From Prochlorococcus sp. AG-347-G22 (lineage in GTDB: Bacteria > Cyanobacteriota > Cyanobacteriia > PCC-6307 > Cyanobiaceae), in assembly GCA_003281635.1 (NCBI GenBank), contig QCBK01000001.1:62001-126000 (forward strand): a stretch of DNA of 64,000 nucleotides, given 5' to 3'. The translations under genes and the position numbers were made by a program. Position 1 is the stretch's first letter, and the number at the start of each line of letters is the position of its first letter. The notes under the pieces are model-generated. The model saw only the letters and a list, made by a program, of their open reading frames with translations. It ran no database searches and had not been told where the DNA came from. Shown one piece after another: positions 6,866-16,904 of this stretch.

Positions 6866-8077
6866 TTAGTCTTTGTTAGGCAAGCGAAGCGTGACAGGCC
6901 CTAAAGGATGTTTTGAATTTGGATAAATACTATGGTGATGGTGATGGTGATGGTGATTATGTTCATGTTGATGAGCCTCTACATGTTCATGTTCGAAGTA
7001 ATCACCTCCTCCTGTGTCTGATTTTTCTTGATTATGAGTTGGTATTTGATTTTGTATTTCACAAGCACCATTACATTCAGGATCACATAAATCACAGCTG
7101 ATACCCAAGCCCTCTACATGGTCATGGTGACTTTCTTGGACCATTCCAACTTCTTTTTCAAAGCCAAATAAATTTGATCTATATTTACAAGTTGAGCAAT
7201 TCATAAAATTATTACCTTCGTTATTAAGAATCTCTTCAATCCTTTCTACAAAAGTGTCGACCACATAAGACTGTGACGAAAGATATTTTGCATGTATAAA
7301 TGAAATATTTGGATTATTAATCGCAACTAAATCACTTTGCCTTTTTATTCTTGTAACAAGGACACCTGAGAAAAGGAAATAAGGGAAAACAATTATATTT
7401 TTATAACCAAGTCTCACAACATTTTTCAAGCCAGGTTCAACAAGGGGGAAAGTTACTCCAGAAAAAACTGTCTCCCCCCACCCTAAACCAATACCCTCTA
7501 CGATCATTCTCGTAATTTTTGAAACATTGGAATTCGCATCTGGGTCAGAAGAGCCTCTACCCACAACAACTAATAATGATTCTTCAGGTTTGAGATTATT
7601 ATTTTGTTTAAATACATCTTTTACTCTTTCACAAGCTGCACTAATCATTAAATTATTAATACCTAATTCTCTTCCATAAATTATTTCAATTCCTGTTTTA
7701 CTTGAATAATTCATAAGTAGGCTAGGTATATCATTTTTTACATGACCAGCAGCGAAAAGCATTGCAGGTATTGCAATTACTTTTTTTATAGAAAGATCTT
7801 TTAACTTGTCTAAAGTATCAACAATCGAAGGTTTAGCAAATTCCAAGAAACCATATTCAACTAAAAAGTTTGGATATCTTTTTTGGATGAAATTAGTTAA
7901 TACTTGAAATTCAGTAATGGCTAGTTTATTTCTACTCCCATGTCCACAGATAAGTATCGCGACTTGATTATTTAACTTCAAATCTAAATTATCCAAATTC
8001 AAATTATTACTTATACCATAATAGTAAAGAACAATATCATGTAGTGAAAAATAATAATAACTTGCTTGAAGTTCCAA
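6866..8077 (-). CDS. cbiX: Sirohydrochlorin cobaltochelatase, two CbiX domains and His-rich tail
   Basis: The enzyme should insert cobalt (or iron, in siroheme synthesis) into sirohydrochlorin. The 403 residues hold two tandem CbiX domains: the first has CGHGSRN (His46) and AAGHVKND (His112), the likely metal-handling histidines; the second begins with VVVGRGSSDPDA (about 170-181), where the first histidine is replaced by Arg. Six cysteines follow (Cys294, 297, 328, 331, 335, 339), then a tail with eight His in a row (375-382). The tail may store or pass on metal. The start is unsettled: the ATG at 8077 lies inside the opposite gene's start, and TTG codons near residue 25 are alternatives. 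The call to CbiX rather than SirB is by architecture and tail. Confidence 0.82.
   Translation of the reverse strand: MELQASYYYFSLHDIVLYYYGISNNLNLDNLDLKLNNQVAILICGHGSRNKLAITEFQVLTNFIQKRYPNFLVEYGFLEFAKPSIVDTLDKLKDLSIKKVIAIPAMLFAAGHVKNDIPSLLMNYSSKTGIEIIYGRELGINNLMISAACERVKDVFKQNNNLKPEESLLVVVGRGSSDPDANSNVSKITRMIVEGIGLGWGETVFSGVTFPLVEPGLKNVVRLGYKNIIVFPYFLFSGVLVTRIKRQSDLVAINNPNISFIHAKYLSSQSYVVDTFVERIEEILNNEGNNFMNCSTCKYRSNLFGFEKEVGMVQESHHDHVEGLGISCDLCDPECNGACEIQNQIPTHNQEKSDTGGGDYFEHEHVEAHQHEHNHHHHHHHHSIYPNSKHPLGPVTLRLPNKD
6934..6957 (+). repeat. Hexanucleotide tandem repeat in cbiX
   Basis: Four exact copies of GGTGAT stand in a row. On the coding (minus) strand they spell alternating CAC/CAT codons and make up the poly-histidine run of the cobaltochelatase. 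Copy number may vary between strains by slippage, which would change the length of the His tail without breaking the frame. Confidence 0.9.
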
Positions 8078-9324
8078 ATATCAACTCAAAGGATGCAAAA
8101 TTAAAAAAATTAATTTATGAAGTGGATGAATCCTTATTTAATGAGGATAACTATTCTTACGAAAAATTTGAGCACCTTTGCGTGTGTAGTGGAGGTACAA
8201 CTTCTAGCTGCGCAAAAAATGGTTTTACAACTCTTGATCTAAGAAAAAATTACAACAAAATTCATCTAGATAGAAAAACCAATTTAGTCACAATTGGAGG
8301 TGGTGTAATAATGGGGGATCTATTAAATCATTTACAAAAATATAATCGAAGTTTTCCAATCGGACTTTCTAAACTTCCTGGAGCAGGATACATACTTACT
8401 GGTGGAGTAAGCCCGCTCAGTAGAACCTACGGATTAGCAATTGATAATATTGAATCAATAAAAGGTTTCTTGGGTAATGGTAAATTTATTTCTTTAAAAA
8501 AAAATCAAATAAATCCAGAAGAACAATTGATTTGGCAAGCAATAAAAGGCGCAGCACCCTTCTTTTCAATTATTACCGAAATAGAACTTAAGACTATCCA
8601 ATCTAATTCAATTAAGGTTGTTGAAGGATTTGTAAATCAAAATGAACTTTCAGAAATAATAAAACTATCAGAGGAATTTCCAGAAAATATTAGTCTTCAA
8701 TGGATTTATGCCCAAAAAATTTACATATATATTTTTGCTGAACTCAAAAATAATTTAGAGGATAAAAGAACAGAAGAATGCCTAATGCTTTTAGACAAAT
8801 TCCCTACTCTAGAAAAACAATTTTATGAAAACTTTAACAAAATAAATTTCTTCCCTAAGGAATTGAATTTATATGAGCTGAATGCAAATAACCATTCTGA
8901 GGTAATTAGTCTTCTTGGAGAAGATTTAAAAAATGATATCCCAATTTTCATAAAATGTTTGGATGAAATAATGGTTAATAAACCTAATAGTTCCTGTTAC
9001 ATTGCTTCTCAACAATTAGGGTGCAAAACTAAAAAATTAAATCATGGCTCAAGCTTTTTTGTTCATAGAAAAAGCACTTGGAAACCATGGATATATGCTT
9101 CATGGAAAAAAAATGATCTTCAAGAAAAAGAAGTCGCTTTGGAATGGATTTATAAATCATGGAGCAAGCTAAAAAAGTTTTATCCAAATATTCACTTAGC
9201 CCAATTGCATAATCATTTAAATTCTCATGATGAAGAAATTACATTAGCCTTTGGAGATAGAATGAATGAATTAAAAACTTTAAAGAATATTTTTGACCCA
9301 CAAGGTATTTTGCCTCCTTTATGA
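8044..9324 (+). CDS. FAD-linked oxidase (PCMH/GlcD-like)
   Basis: The 426-residue protein is of the FAD/FMN-containing dehydrogenase type. CSGGTTSSCAKNG (about residues 48-60), TIGGGVIMGDLL and LPGAGYILTGGVSPLSRTYG are the loops that hold the FAD in the PCMH domain. The C terminus FDPQGILPP is typical of berberine-bridge and GlcD-like enzymes. The substrate is unknown. It starts at GTG 8044, or a TTG shortly after; its start region overlaps that of the opposite cbiX gene by 34 bases, so one of the two annotated starts may be too long. The SulP gene follows after 30 bases and is probably co-transcribed. Confidence 0.82.
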   Translation: MKNNNNLLEVPNINSKDAKLKKLIYEVDESLFNEDNYSYEKFEHLCVCSGGTTSSCAKNGFTTLDLRKNYNKIHLDRKTNLVTIGGGVIMGDLLNHLQKYNRSFPIGLSKLPGAGYILTGGVSPLSRTYGLAIDNIESIKGFLGNGKFISLKKNQINPEEQLIWQAIKGAAPFFSIITEIELKTIQSNSIKVVEGFVNQNELSEIIKLSEEFPENISLQWIYAQKIYIYIFAELKNNLEDKRTEECLMLLDKFPTLEKQFYENFNKINFFPKELNLYELNANNHSEVISLLGEDLKNDIPIFIKCLDEIMVNKPNSSCYIASQQLGCKTKKLNHGSSFFVHRKSTWKPWIYASWKKNDLQEKEVALEWIYKSWSKLKKFYPNIHLAQLHNHLNSHDEEITLAFGDRMNELKTLKNIFDPQGILPPL

Positions 9325-9354
9325 GGTAACTTCTTAATTATCAAGAAACTTAAA

Positions 9355-10920
9355 ATGTCAAATTTCTCAAGATATTTATCTAAAAATTGGTTAGATGATC
9401 CAAAGTCAAATATTCTCTCAGGCTTAGTTGTTGCTTTTGCAATGATCCCAGAAGCAATTGCTTTTTCAGGTATAGCTGGTGTAGATCCTAAAGTTGGCCT
9501 TTTTGGTGCATTTTGCTTATCTATAACAATTGCGATTGTTGGAGGAAGAAGGGGGATGATCACTTCAGCTACAGGTTCAACAGCTCTTTTGATGACTGGA
9601 CTTGTTGCTTATGGAGAATCAAAAGCTCCTGGATTAGGAGTCCCATATCTTATTGCAGCTGGAATATTAACTGGAATTTTTCAAATTCTTTGGGGATATT
9701 TAAGACTTGCCTACCAAATGCGATTCGTGCCAACGGGAGTATTAAGTGGATTTGTAAATGCACTGGCGCTTTTAATATTTCAGGCACAACTACCTCAGTT
9801 AGGAATAGGTATTAAAGAATCAAAAAGAGTAATTGAACAAACTTTGAGTCAGTATCCAGTTAACTCTCAGATCCCAGTAGTTTGGCTTCTTGTAATCCTA
9901 GGATTAATAATTATCTATGGGCTTCCAAAAATCACAAAAGTTGTCCCATCTCAACTTATCGCGATAGTAGTAATTACTCTAATAAGCATATTCTTGAATC
10001 TAGATGTCCCAACAGTTAGCGATTTGGGTAAATTACCTGATGGATTACCAAGTATTTCTCTTCCTTTTGGATCAATAGAAAATGGGAAAGTACCTTTTAG
10101 TCTTGAAACATTAGGAATTATTTTACCTACTTCACTTGCAATATCTCTCGTAGGTTTAATGGAAACCTTCTTAACTCAAGACATTTTAGACGATGTAACT
10201 GATACAAGTTCTAATAAAAATAAAGAAGCAAGAGGACAGGGGATCGCAAATATTGTGGCATCCTTATTTGGTGGAATGGCTGGATGCGCCTTAGTTGGGC
10301 AATCTGTCATGAATACTGAAAATGGTGGTAAATCTAGATTATCAACTCTCTCCTCAGGTATATCTCTACTAATTATGATTATCCTTTTGAAGTCTTGGAT
10401 TGGAGCAATACCAATGGCTGCTTTAGTAGCAATCATGATAACGATCGCGATAAGTACAGCAGATATAAATGGATTAAAAAATATTAGAAAGATACCTAAA
10501 AGTGATACTGCAGTAATGCTTATGACTTTTGCGGTTACAATGCTGACAAAACCTCATAATCTTGCACTTGGAGTTATTGCTGGAGTTGCATTAGCTGCAA
10601 TCCTTTTCAGCAGAAAAGTCGCAAAAGTTATAACTGTCTCAAGAGCTAAAGAAAATAATTTGACTACCTACAAAGTAAAAGGACAATTGTTTTTTGTGAG
10701 TAAAATTTATTTCTTACAAGGATTTGATATTCATGAACATCCAGAAAATATTGTAATCGATATGTCTTTAGCTCATATTTGGGATCAAAGTGGTGTTGTT
10801 GCTCTTGAGCAAATTATTAGAAAGTTCCAGAATGGTGGTTCTAAAGTTGAAATTGTGGGATTAAATAAAGAAAGTCTTAACTTATTTGAAAGACTAGGTG
10901 GGATGGAAAGCGCTCATTAA
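9355..10920 (+). CDS. SulP-family anion permease with STAS domain
   Basis: This is a plasma-membrane permease of 521 residues. Residues 1-410 carry 10-14 membrane segments with the SulP opening (LVVAFAMIPEAIAFSGIAGVD, about 24-44, quoted only to its key residues Pro32 and Glu33). Residues about 435-521 form a cytoplasmic STAS domain ending in FERLGGM. SulP proteins carry sulfate or, in cyanobacteria, bicarbonate with sodium (BicA), and sequence alone does not settle which. Its convergent neighbours make methionine by direct sulfhydrylation, which mildly favours sulfate. Five bases separate its stop from that of metA. Confidence 0.88.
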   Translation: MSNFSRYLSKNWLDDPKSNILSGLVVAFAMIPEAIAFSGIAGVDPKVGLFGAFCLSITIAIVGGRRGMITSATGSTALLMTGLVAYGESKAPGLGVPYLIAAGILTGIFQILWGYLRLAYQMRFVPTGVLSGFVNALALLIFQAQLPQLGIGIKESKRVIEQTLSQYPVNSQIPVVWLLVILGLIIIYGLPKITKVVPSQLIAIVVITLISIFLNLDVPTVSDLGKLPDGLPSISLPFGSIENGKVPFSLETLGIILPTSLAISLVGLMETFLTQDILDDVTDTSSNKNKEARGQGIANIVASLFGGMAGCALVGQSVMNTENGGKSRLSTLSSGISLLIMIILLKSWIGAIPMAALVAIMITIAISTADINGLKNIRKIPKSDTAVMLMTFAVTMLTKPHNLALGVIAGVALAAILFSRKVAKVITVSRAKENNLTTYKVKGQLFFVSKIYFLQGFDIHEHPENIVIDMSLAHIWDQSGVVALEQIIRKFQNGGSKVEIVGLNKESLNLFERLGGMESAH

Positions 10921-10925
10921 AAAAG

Positions 10926-11816
10926 TTAATTAAGACTAACTTGTTGATAACAGAACCAAAGCCATTGTTGAAAAAGCAAATTCCTATGAGACCTCCAAGC
11001 GGTTTTTGAACTATTTGGATCAAAATTTTTAGGAGGAGGAACATCTCCCTTTTCTTTGTCTCTTTCAATTTCACTAATAATTCTATGCACCGTATATTCA
11101 GGATGACCTAAATGCATAAGTTGTTTTTGATCATTAGATTCAAATATTGTATATCCAACGTTTTCTCCATAAGCCAACAAATTCAATTTCCCTTCTTTTT
11201 GGGCTTTTTCCATTTCCAAATCTGGTAATCCAGCAAATCTACTTTGAGGACAAATAAATTCATCATCTTGTGTACCCATCAAAGGGTGTCCAGGAACAAG
11301 ACTTTTTAAAGGGAATACCCCAAATAATTTCCTCTCAAAAACTTTCTTATCGACCCCTGCCAAATAAGCCAGCGCAAAGCCAGCCCAACATAATCCAAGA
11401 GTACTCGCACAAGAGTTTCTGGCTTCATTTACAATTTTTACAAATTCGTCCCAATACTTAACCTCCTCAAAGGCTAGGTGTTCAATAGGTGCTCCAGTAA
11501 TAATGATTCCATCTAACGGTTCTGGATTATTTGCTTCTTCCCAAGTAATGTATAGATTATTCAGATGATTAAGATCCCATGTTTTATAAGAGTGAGTTTT
11601 AAGCTTTATCCAAACTGGCTCAATTTGAAGGGGAGATAAACCAAGTGGATGTAGCAAGTTAAATTCATACTGCTTGCCTAGAGGCATGATATTTAAAATA
11701 CCAATCCTAAGAGGACGTATATCCTGTCTTTTTGCCAATTCTGGTTCGATCCAAGATATATGATTTTTCTCAACATCACTAATCTTGTGATAGTTACTAG
11801 GAATTATTAAAGCCAA
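10926..11816 (-). CDS. metA: Homoserine O-acyltransferase, probably acetyl-CoA-using
   Basis: The enzyme acylates homoserine, the first committed step to methionine. The 296 residues fit the MetA family. The nucleophile is Cys143 in GLCWAGFA and the dyad is His238 and Glu240 in HLGHPEY, matching Cys142, His235 and Glu237 of E. coli MetA. The residue that sets the acyl donor lies after ITGAPI: here it is Glu112, the equivalent of Glu111, which goes with acetyl-CoA in studied Bacillus enzymes, whereas Gly goes with succinyl-CoA. The gene lies 13 bases after metY and is read with it, which agrees with an O-acetylhomoserine product. Confidence 0.95.
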   Translation of the reverse strand: MALIIPSNYHKISDVEKNHISWIEPELAKRQDIRPLRIGILNIMPLGKQYEFNLLHPLGLSPLQIEPVWIKLKTHSYKTWDLNHLNNLYITWEEANNPEPLDGIIITGAPIEHLAFEEVKYWDEFVKIVNEARNSCASTLGLCWAGFALAYLAGVDKKVFERKLFGVFPLKSLVPGHPLMGTQDDEFICPQSRFAGLPDLEMEKAQKEGKLNLLAYGENVGYTIFESNDQKQLMHLGHPEYTVHRIISEIERDKEKGDVPPPKNFDPNSSKTAWRSHRNLLFQQWLWFCYQQVSLN

Positions 11817-11829
11817 TAAATCTCCTTTC

Positions 11830-13173
<1,344 letters not shown>

Positions 13174-13227
13174 CTATTATCTATTTAACTTAGAAAAGTC
13201 CAAAAAAAACAAAAAAAAGATAAATAT

Positions 13228-13929
13228 TTATAAATCCTTTTTTAATGAGGGGTAATTATCTTTCATATATCTACTCAAATCCTCTTTTATCGCAAATCTT
13301 AGTTTCTCAATATTTGCAGATTCAATTATTGGAAAAGTTTTATTAGCCTCAGGATCTTTTTCAGTAATTGATTTCCAATTCTTACCAACATCTTTTTTAG
13401 AGTTGTTTAAAACTTCATCAAAGTTGAAAACTTTGTCATTACTTTTAGCATCAAATTCGCTAAAAGCTTTATTTATAAGCTCTTTTCTATTTTCGAATAG
13501 ATTCTTAGCTTTTAGAGTATCTGGAAGACCCATAACTGGTTGTAATTCCTTAAGAAGTTTTATTTCCTCTTCAATTAAGAGTGTCCAAACACCATATTTA
13601 TTTTTTGGAAGATTAGAATTACTAAAAATATTAATTTCATCTAGGTAAAAATTTAACCATAGATAATAAGATTTTTCTTCAATAGTTTTTTTAACGGATA
13701 TCTTTTTATTTTGGATCTTTGGGAGTAACTTTTCTGCCTTCTTTAAAAACTGTCTGTCTTCTCTTTCTAAATTTATTAATCCCCATCTTTGACTGTAGTC
13801 CCATAAATCTTCGTATCTTGTTAAGTCTTCTTGATTCCAACCAAGAGCTTTAAGTTCATGAGAACGATGAGTTAATTCCTTTTTCAAAAAAATCCTTTTA
13901 AACCATAATAATTCTAACCCTGCAATCAA
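13228..13929 (-). CDS. Unknown soluble protein
   Basis: The 233-residue protein is highly charged and largely helical by composition, with an early hydrophobic-aromatic stretch (LELLWFKRIF, residues 5-14) that is too short for a sure membrane segment. YEDLWDYSQRWGLINLEREDRQFLKKAEKLLPKIQ shows alternating aromatic and charged positions (key residues Trp43, Tyr45, Trp49). No motif of a known enzyme family is visible. It is in the leftward group with the 502-residue gene on its right (50-base gap) and metY on its left (69 bases). Confidence 0.6.
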   Translation of the reverse strand: MIAGLELLWFKRIFLKKELTHRSHELKALGWNQEDLTRYEDLWDYSQRWGLINLEREDRQFLKKAEKLLPKIQNKKISVKKTIEEKSYYLWLNFYLDEINIFSNSNLPKNKYGVWTLLIEEEIKLLKELQPVMGLPDTLKAKNLFENRKELINKAFSEFDAKSNDKVFNFDEVLNNSKKDVGKNWKSITEKDPEANKTFPIIESANIEKLRFAIKEDLSRYMKDNYPSLKKDL

Positions 13930-13979
13930 GATTAGTAAATAAATTAGGAACTTTGCTTTCTAGCAAATTAGAAAAATAA

Positions 13980-15488
13980 TCAACTATTAAAATATTTATT
14001 AATAATTTTCAATACATTAATATAACTAGGATTTTTTTTAGAAATTTGATTACTAATTTTATTTGTCTTAAGGCCGTTTTGCTCTTTGTCAATAAATAAT
14101 TTCTTATAAAAGTTTTCAATTTCATCAAAAAGATAATCTCCTTTTAATTTTTCATTTAGTTCGAAAGATAATTCAGATTTCAAAGATTCTTGACAAAAAT
14201 TAGTGATTTCCTCTGAACTAATTAAAACATTATAAATTTCTTTCTTTTCTTCTGAATTAGCATTAAAGCATAAATAAATCAGATTAATCATTGAACAATT
14301 GTTATTTTTAATTTTGAATTCTTTATAAATGTCTGGCCAAAATTTTAAAGATTTTAGACCTTCTAGACCTCCTTGACTGAGAGAGTATTTATTACACCAA
14401 TTTACGAATTCTGAGACATCTTTTGGACATCTGTTAAGTAGCAAAAGCATCTCTGACAAAACTTGTCCTGCTTGAAAATTCCGTGTTGGTTTTCCTTCAG
14501 TTGGTAGAGTCATACTCCCTAAGACATCAGCCTTAACAGCATTTAATTGAGAAAAAGTATAATCTCCTCTTTCACAAAATTTATCATTAATTATTTCCCT
14601 TGCACTAATTATTTCTTCACCATAACCAAGTTCTTTTAATGAAAGATATTTATTCTCTAATTTATTTTCTTTTCTAACTTTTATTGATACTGATGCGGCC
14701 TGATCTAAACATTGAGTTAACAAAATCGTATTAATGGTAGGCAACATACCTGGCTTATCGGAATGAAAGTTATTTACAAAACCTGCAAATATTGATGAGA
14801 TATTTTTTATTGATTTTATATATTGACATTCAATATTATGAACTCCAGGAGAAACTTGAATTTTCGGTGATAACTGATTCAAAATGCGTGCTCCTATTAA
14901 TGCTGTTAGCGCATCAGGATGGCAGAAATTTGCAGTAAAACTATCATTAGGATTTCGTAAAGCTCCGTGACGATGAAAGCCTGTAAAAAAAGCTAAATTT
15001 GGATATTTATTACAAAGGATAAAAGGTTTTTTATTTTTATTATCAATACAAAAAGAACCCACTAGACAGCCAAGAACCACATTTTCTCTTTTTAAATTTT
15101 TTCTAAGTTCTAAAGCATTTTTAACATCATCTTGTATGTGATTACTATTTGAAGCAAGAATAACCATCTCACATTTCAAGAGAAGATCTTTTAGATCAAA
15201 TGACTTTATTTTCCCCTCTGAAGAATAATTACCCATTCTCTTAATCTTTTCAAGAATCTCATTATCCATATTAGAAATAACATCATTTGAGAAAGCACCT
15301 AACAAATCTCTATCTTCCCTAGGAGCCAAGAGAATATTATTTGATTTTCCATGCATAGCACAGTTGTATGCTAGTGATGCAGGATATAAACCAACACTGT
15401 AAAATCCAACTTTGCTATTCTCTATATCTTCAATCAATGAATAAAAATATTTTTCATCTTTGATGTTTTCTAAGAAATTATTCTTCAT
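13980..15488 (-). CDS. Unknown protein with Rossmann-like N terminus
   Basis: I cannot name this 502-residue protein. Residues 26-45 (VGFYSVGLYPASLAYNCAMHG, key Gly28, Gly33, Ala37) have the glycine pattern of a dinucleotide-binding strand-turn-helix, and MVILASNSNHIQDDV (about 109-123) fits a later strand of the same fold. The middle part (SPGVHNIECQYIKSI, then DKPGMLPTINTILLTQCLDQA) recalls the helical second domain of glycerol-3-phosphate or 6-phosphogluconate dehydrogenases, but the catalytic lysines are not evident. It is transcribed away from stpA; the two ATGs are 156 bases apart. That context would suit a role in osmolyte synthesis; this is inference. Confidence 0.6.
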   Translation of the reverse strand: MKNNFLENIKDEKYFYSLIEDIENSKVGFYSVGLYPASLAYNCAMHGKSNNILLAPREDRDLLGAFSNDVISNMDNEILEKIKRMGNYSSEGKIKSFDLKDLLLKCEMVILASNSNHIQDDVKNALELRKNLKRENVVLGCLVGSFCIDNKNKKPFILCNKYPNLAFFTGFHRHGALRNPNDSFTANFCHPDALTALIGARILNQLSPKIQVSPGVHNIECQYIKSIKNISSIFAGFVNNFHSDKPGMLPTINTILLTQCLDQAASVSIKVRKENKLENKYLSLKELGYGEEIISAREIINDKFCERGDYTFSQLNAVKADVLGSMTLPTEGKPTRNFQAGQVLSEMLLLLNRCPKDVSEFVNWCNKYSLSQGGLEGLKSLKFWPDIYKEFKIKNNNCSMINLIYLCFNANSEEKKEIYNVLISSEEITNFCQESLKSELSFELNEKLKGDYLFDEIENFYKKLFIDKEQNGLKTNKISNQISKKNPSYINVLKIINKYFNS

Positions 15489-15644
15489 TTTTGGAAACTC
15501 TTGATAATTTTTTTAATTTCTTACCCATACCAACATTTTTCTACATTAAAGCAATTTTTGACCATAGCAAATTATTTATTGAAAATATTGATTTTTTTAA
15601 TTTATAATTTCTTAGAAAATAAAATTAAAAAAATAATTATAAAT

Positions 15645-16871
15645 ATGGAATATATGGCAAGTAATTTAAATGCCCAAAAACAATTAATTTCTTCTGAAAA
15701 TATCTTATTTATTCAAGACATTGACGGAGTTTGTATCCCTTTAGTTAAAGATCCAATGACTAGAGAATTAGAATCAAAATATATCTATGCAGTAAAAGAA
15801 TTTGCCGAGGAATTCTTTGTATTAACTTGCGGGGAACATGAAGGTCCAAGAGGAGTTAACAGAATAATTGAGAGGAGTTTAAGGAGCACTACTGAGCCTA
15901 AAAACAAAGAACTATATTTAAGAGGTTTAGCTGCCTGTGGAGTAGAGTATCAAGACAACAATGGTGAAATAAGTTTTGAAGGAGTCTCAGAAAAAGAACT
16001 AAATTTTTTGTCAAAAGTACCTAGTTTAATAAGACCAAAATTTAATTTCATAATTAAGAATATTTTTCCTGAACTAAGTCAAGAAGATATCAATTTTCAC
16101 GGAGCAAAATCAATTTGTGAAACACGCTTCTCGCCAACAATTAATTTCAATAGTCTTTTTGATTTAGTTCATGAAGATTCTGATAAAAGAAAGCTTATTC
16201 AAATTAGTTTTGAAAAGATGATGAATGAAATCATTTTAAAAGCTGAATCCGAAGGCCTCAAAAACTCATTTTTCCTTCATATTTCACCAAATTTAGGTAA
16301 TAAAAATGGCAGAGAAACAATTAAACTTTCTTCTCAAGATGATATTGGATCAACAGACATACAATTACTTATTAAGGGAGCAGTTAAAGATTCTGGAGTT
16401 TTATTTCTTTTAAATAAATTTATTGCGGATAAAACTGGTAAAGCTCCTTTTGGAAGAAATTTTAATTTTAGAAACTCTCCAAATTCTCTTAAGGAAAAAA
16501 TTGATTTATGCAAAAGAACTATCCAAAAAGAAGATATGCCTTTGATTGTAGGAGTTGGTGACACAGTCACATCAAAAAAAAATAATGATGAAAAAAGTTA
16601 TTCAAGAGGAGGAAGTGACAGGTCTTTTCTAGAATTAATTCAAATATTAGGTAATGAATTTGGGATTAAGAATAAAATAATTTTTGTAGATAGTAGTTCC
16701 GGTGAAGTTGAAAGACCCTCTACAAAAAAAACTGGTTTAATAGGGATCAGTGATGTTCATGACAATTTAAAATTTGACATAGTTTTTAAAAATGGTCCCA
16801 AAGAATACATAAGTTGGTTTATTGAACTTGCTAGTAAGAGATCAAGCTTAAAAAAAATAGTTGACTTTTAA
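15645..16871 (+). CDS. stpA: Glucosylglycerol-3-phosphate phosphatase
   Basis: StpA removes phosphate from glucosylglycerol 3-phosphate, the last step in making the cyanobacterial osmolyte glucosylglycerol. From ATG 15645 the protein has 408 residues, close to the Synechocystis enzyme. The HAD-type site FIQDIDGVC gives Asp25 and Asp27; LTCGEHEGPRGV, GVGDTVTS (303-310) and RGGSDRSFLELIQ (321-333) match the segments I remember from Synechocystis StpA. The frame is open back to 15501 but that extension is hydrophobic filler rich in Ile, so I rejected it. ATG 15654 is an alternative. The partner synthase GgpS is not in the window. A related sugar-phosphate substrate is possible. Confidence 0.88.
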   Translation: MEYMASNLNAQKQLISSENILFIQDIDGVCIPLVKDPMTRELESKYIYAVKEFAEEFFVLTCGEHEGPRGVNRIIERSLRSTTEPKNKELYLRGLAACGVEYQDNNGEISFEGVSEKELNFLSKVPSLIRPKFNFIIKNIFPELSQEDINFHGAKSICETRFSPTINFNSLFDLVHEDSDKRKLIQISFEKMMNEIILKAESEGLKNSFFLHISPNLGNKNGRETIKLSSQDDIGSTDIQLLIKGAVKDSGVLFLLNKFIADKTGKAPFGRNFNFRNSPNSLKEKIDLCKRTIQKEDMPLIVGVGDTVTSKKNNDEKSYSRGGSDRSFLELIQILGNEFGIKNKIIFVDSSSGEVERPSTKKTGLIGISDVHDNLKFDIVFKNGPKEYISWFIELASKRSSLKKIVDF

Positions 16872-16904
16872 AGTTTCGAATGACAATTTATAAATAATAG
16901 ATTT

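Noticed and set aside
15501-15644. N-terminal extension of StpA
   Set aside because: The 48 extra residues are Ile/Leu-rich filler from AT-rich DNA; ATG 15645 gives the normal length of the family.
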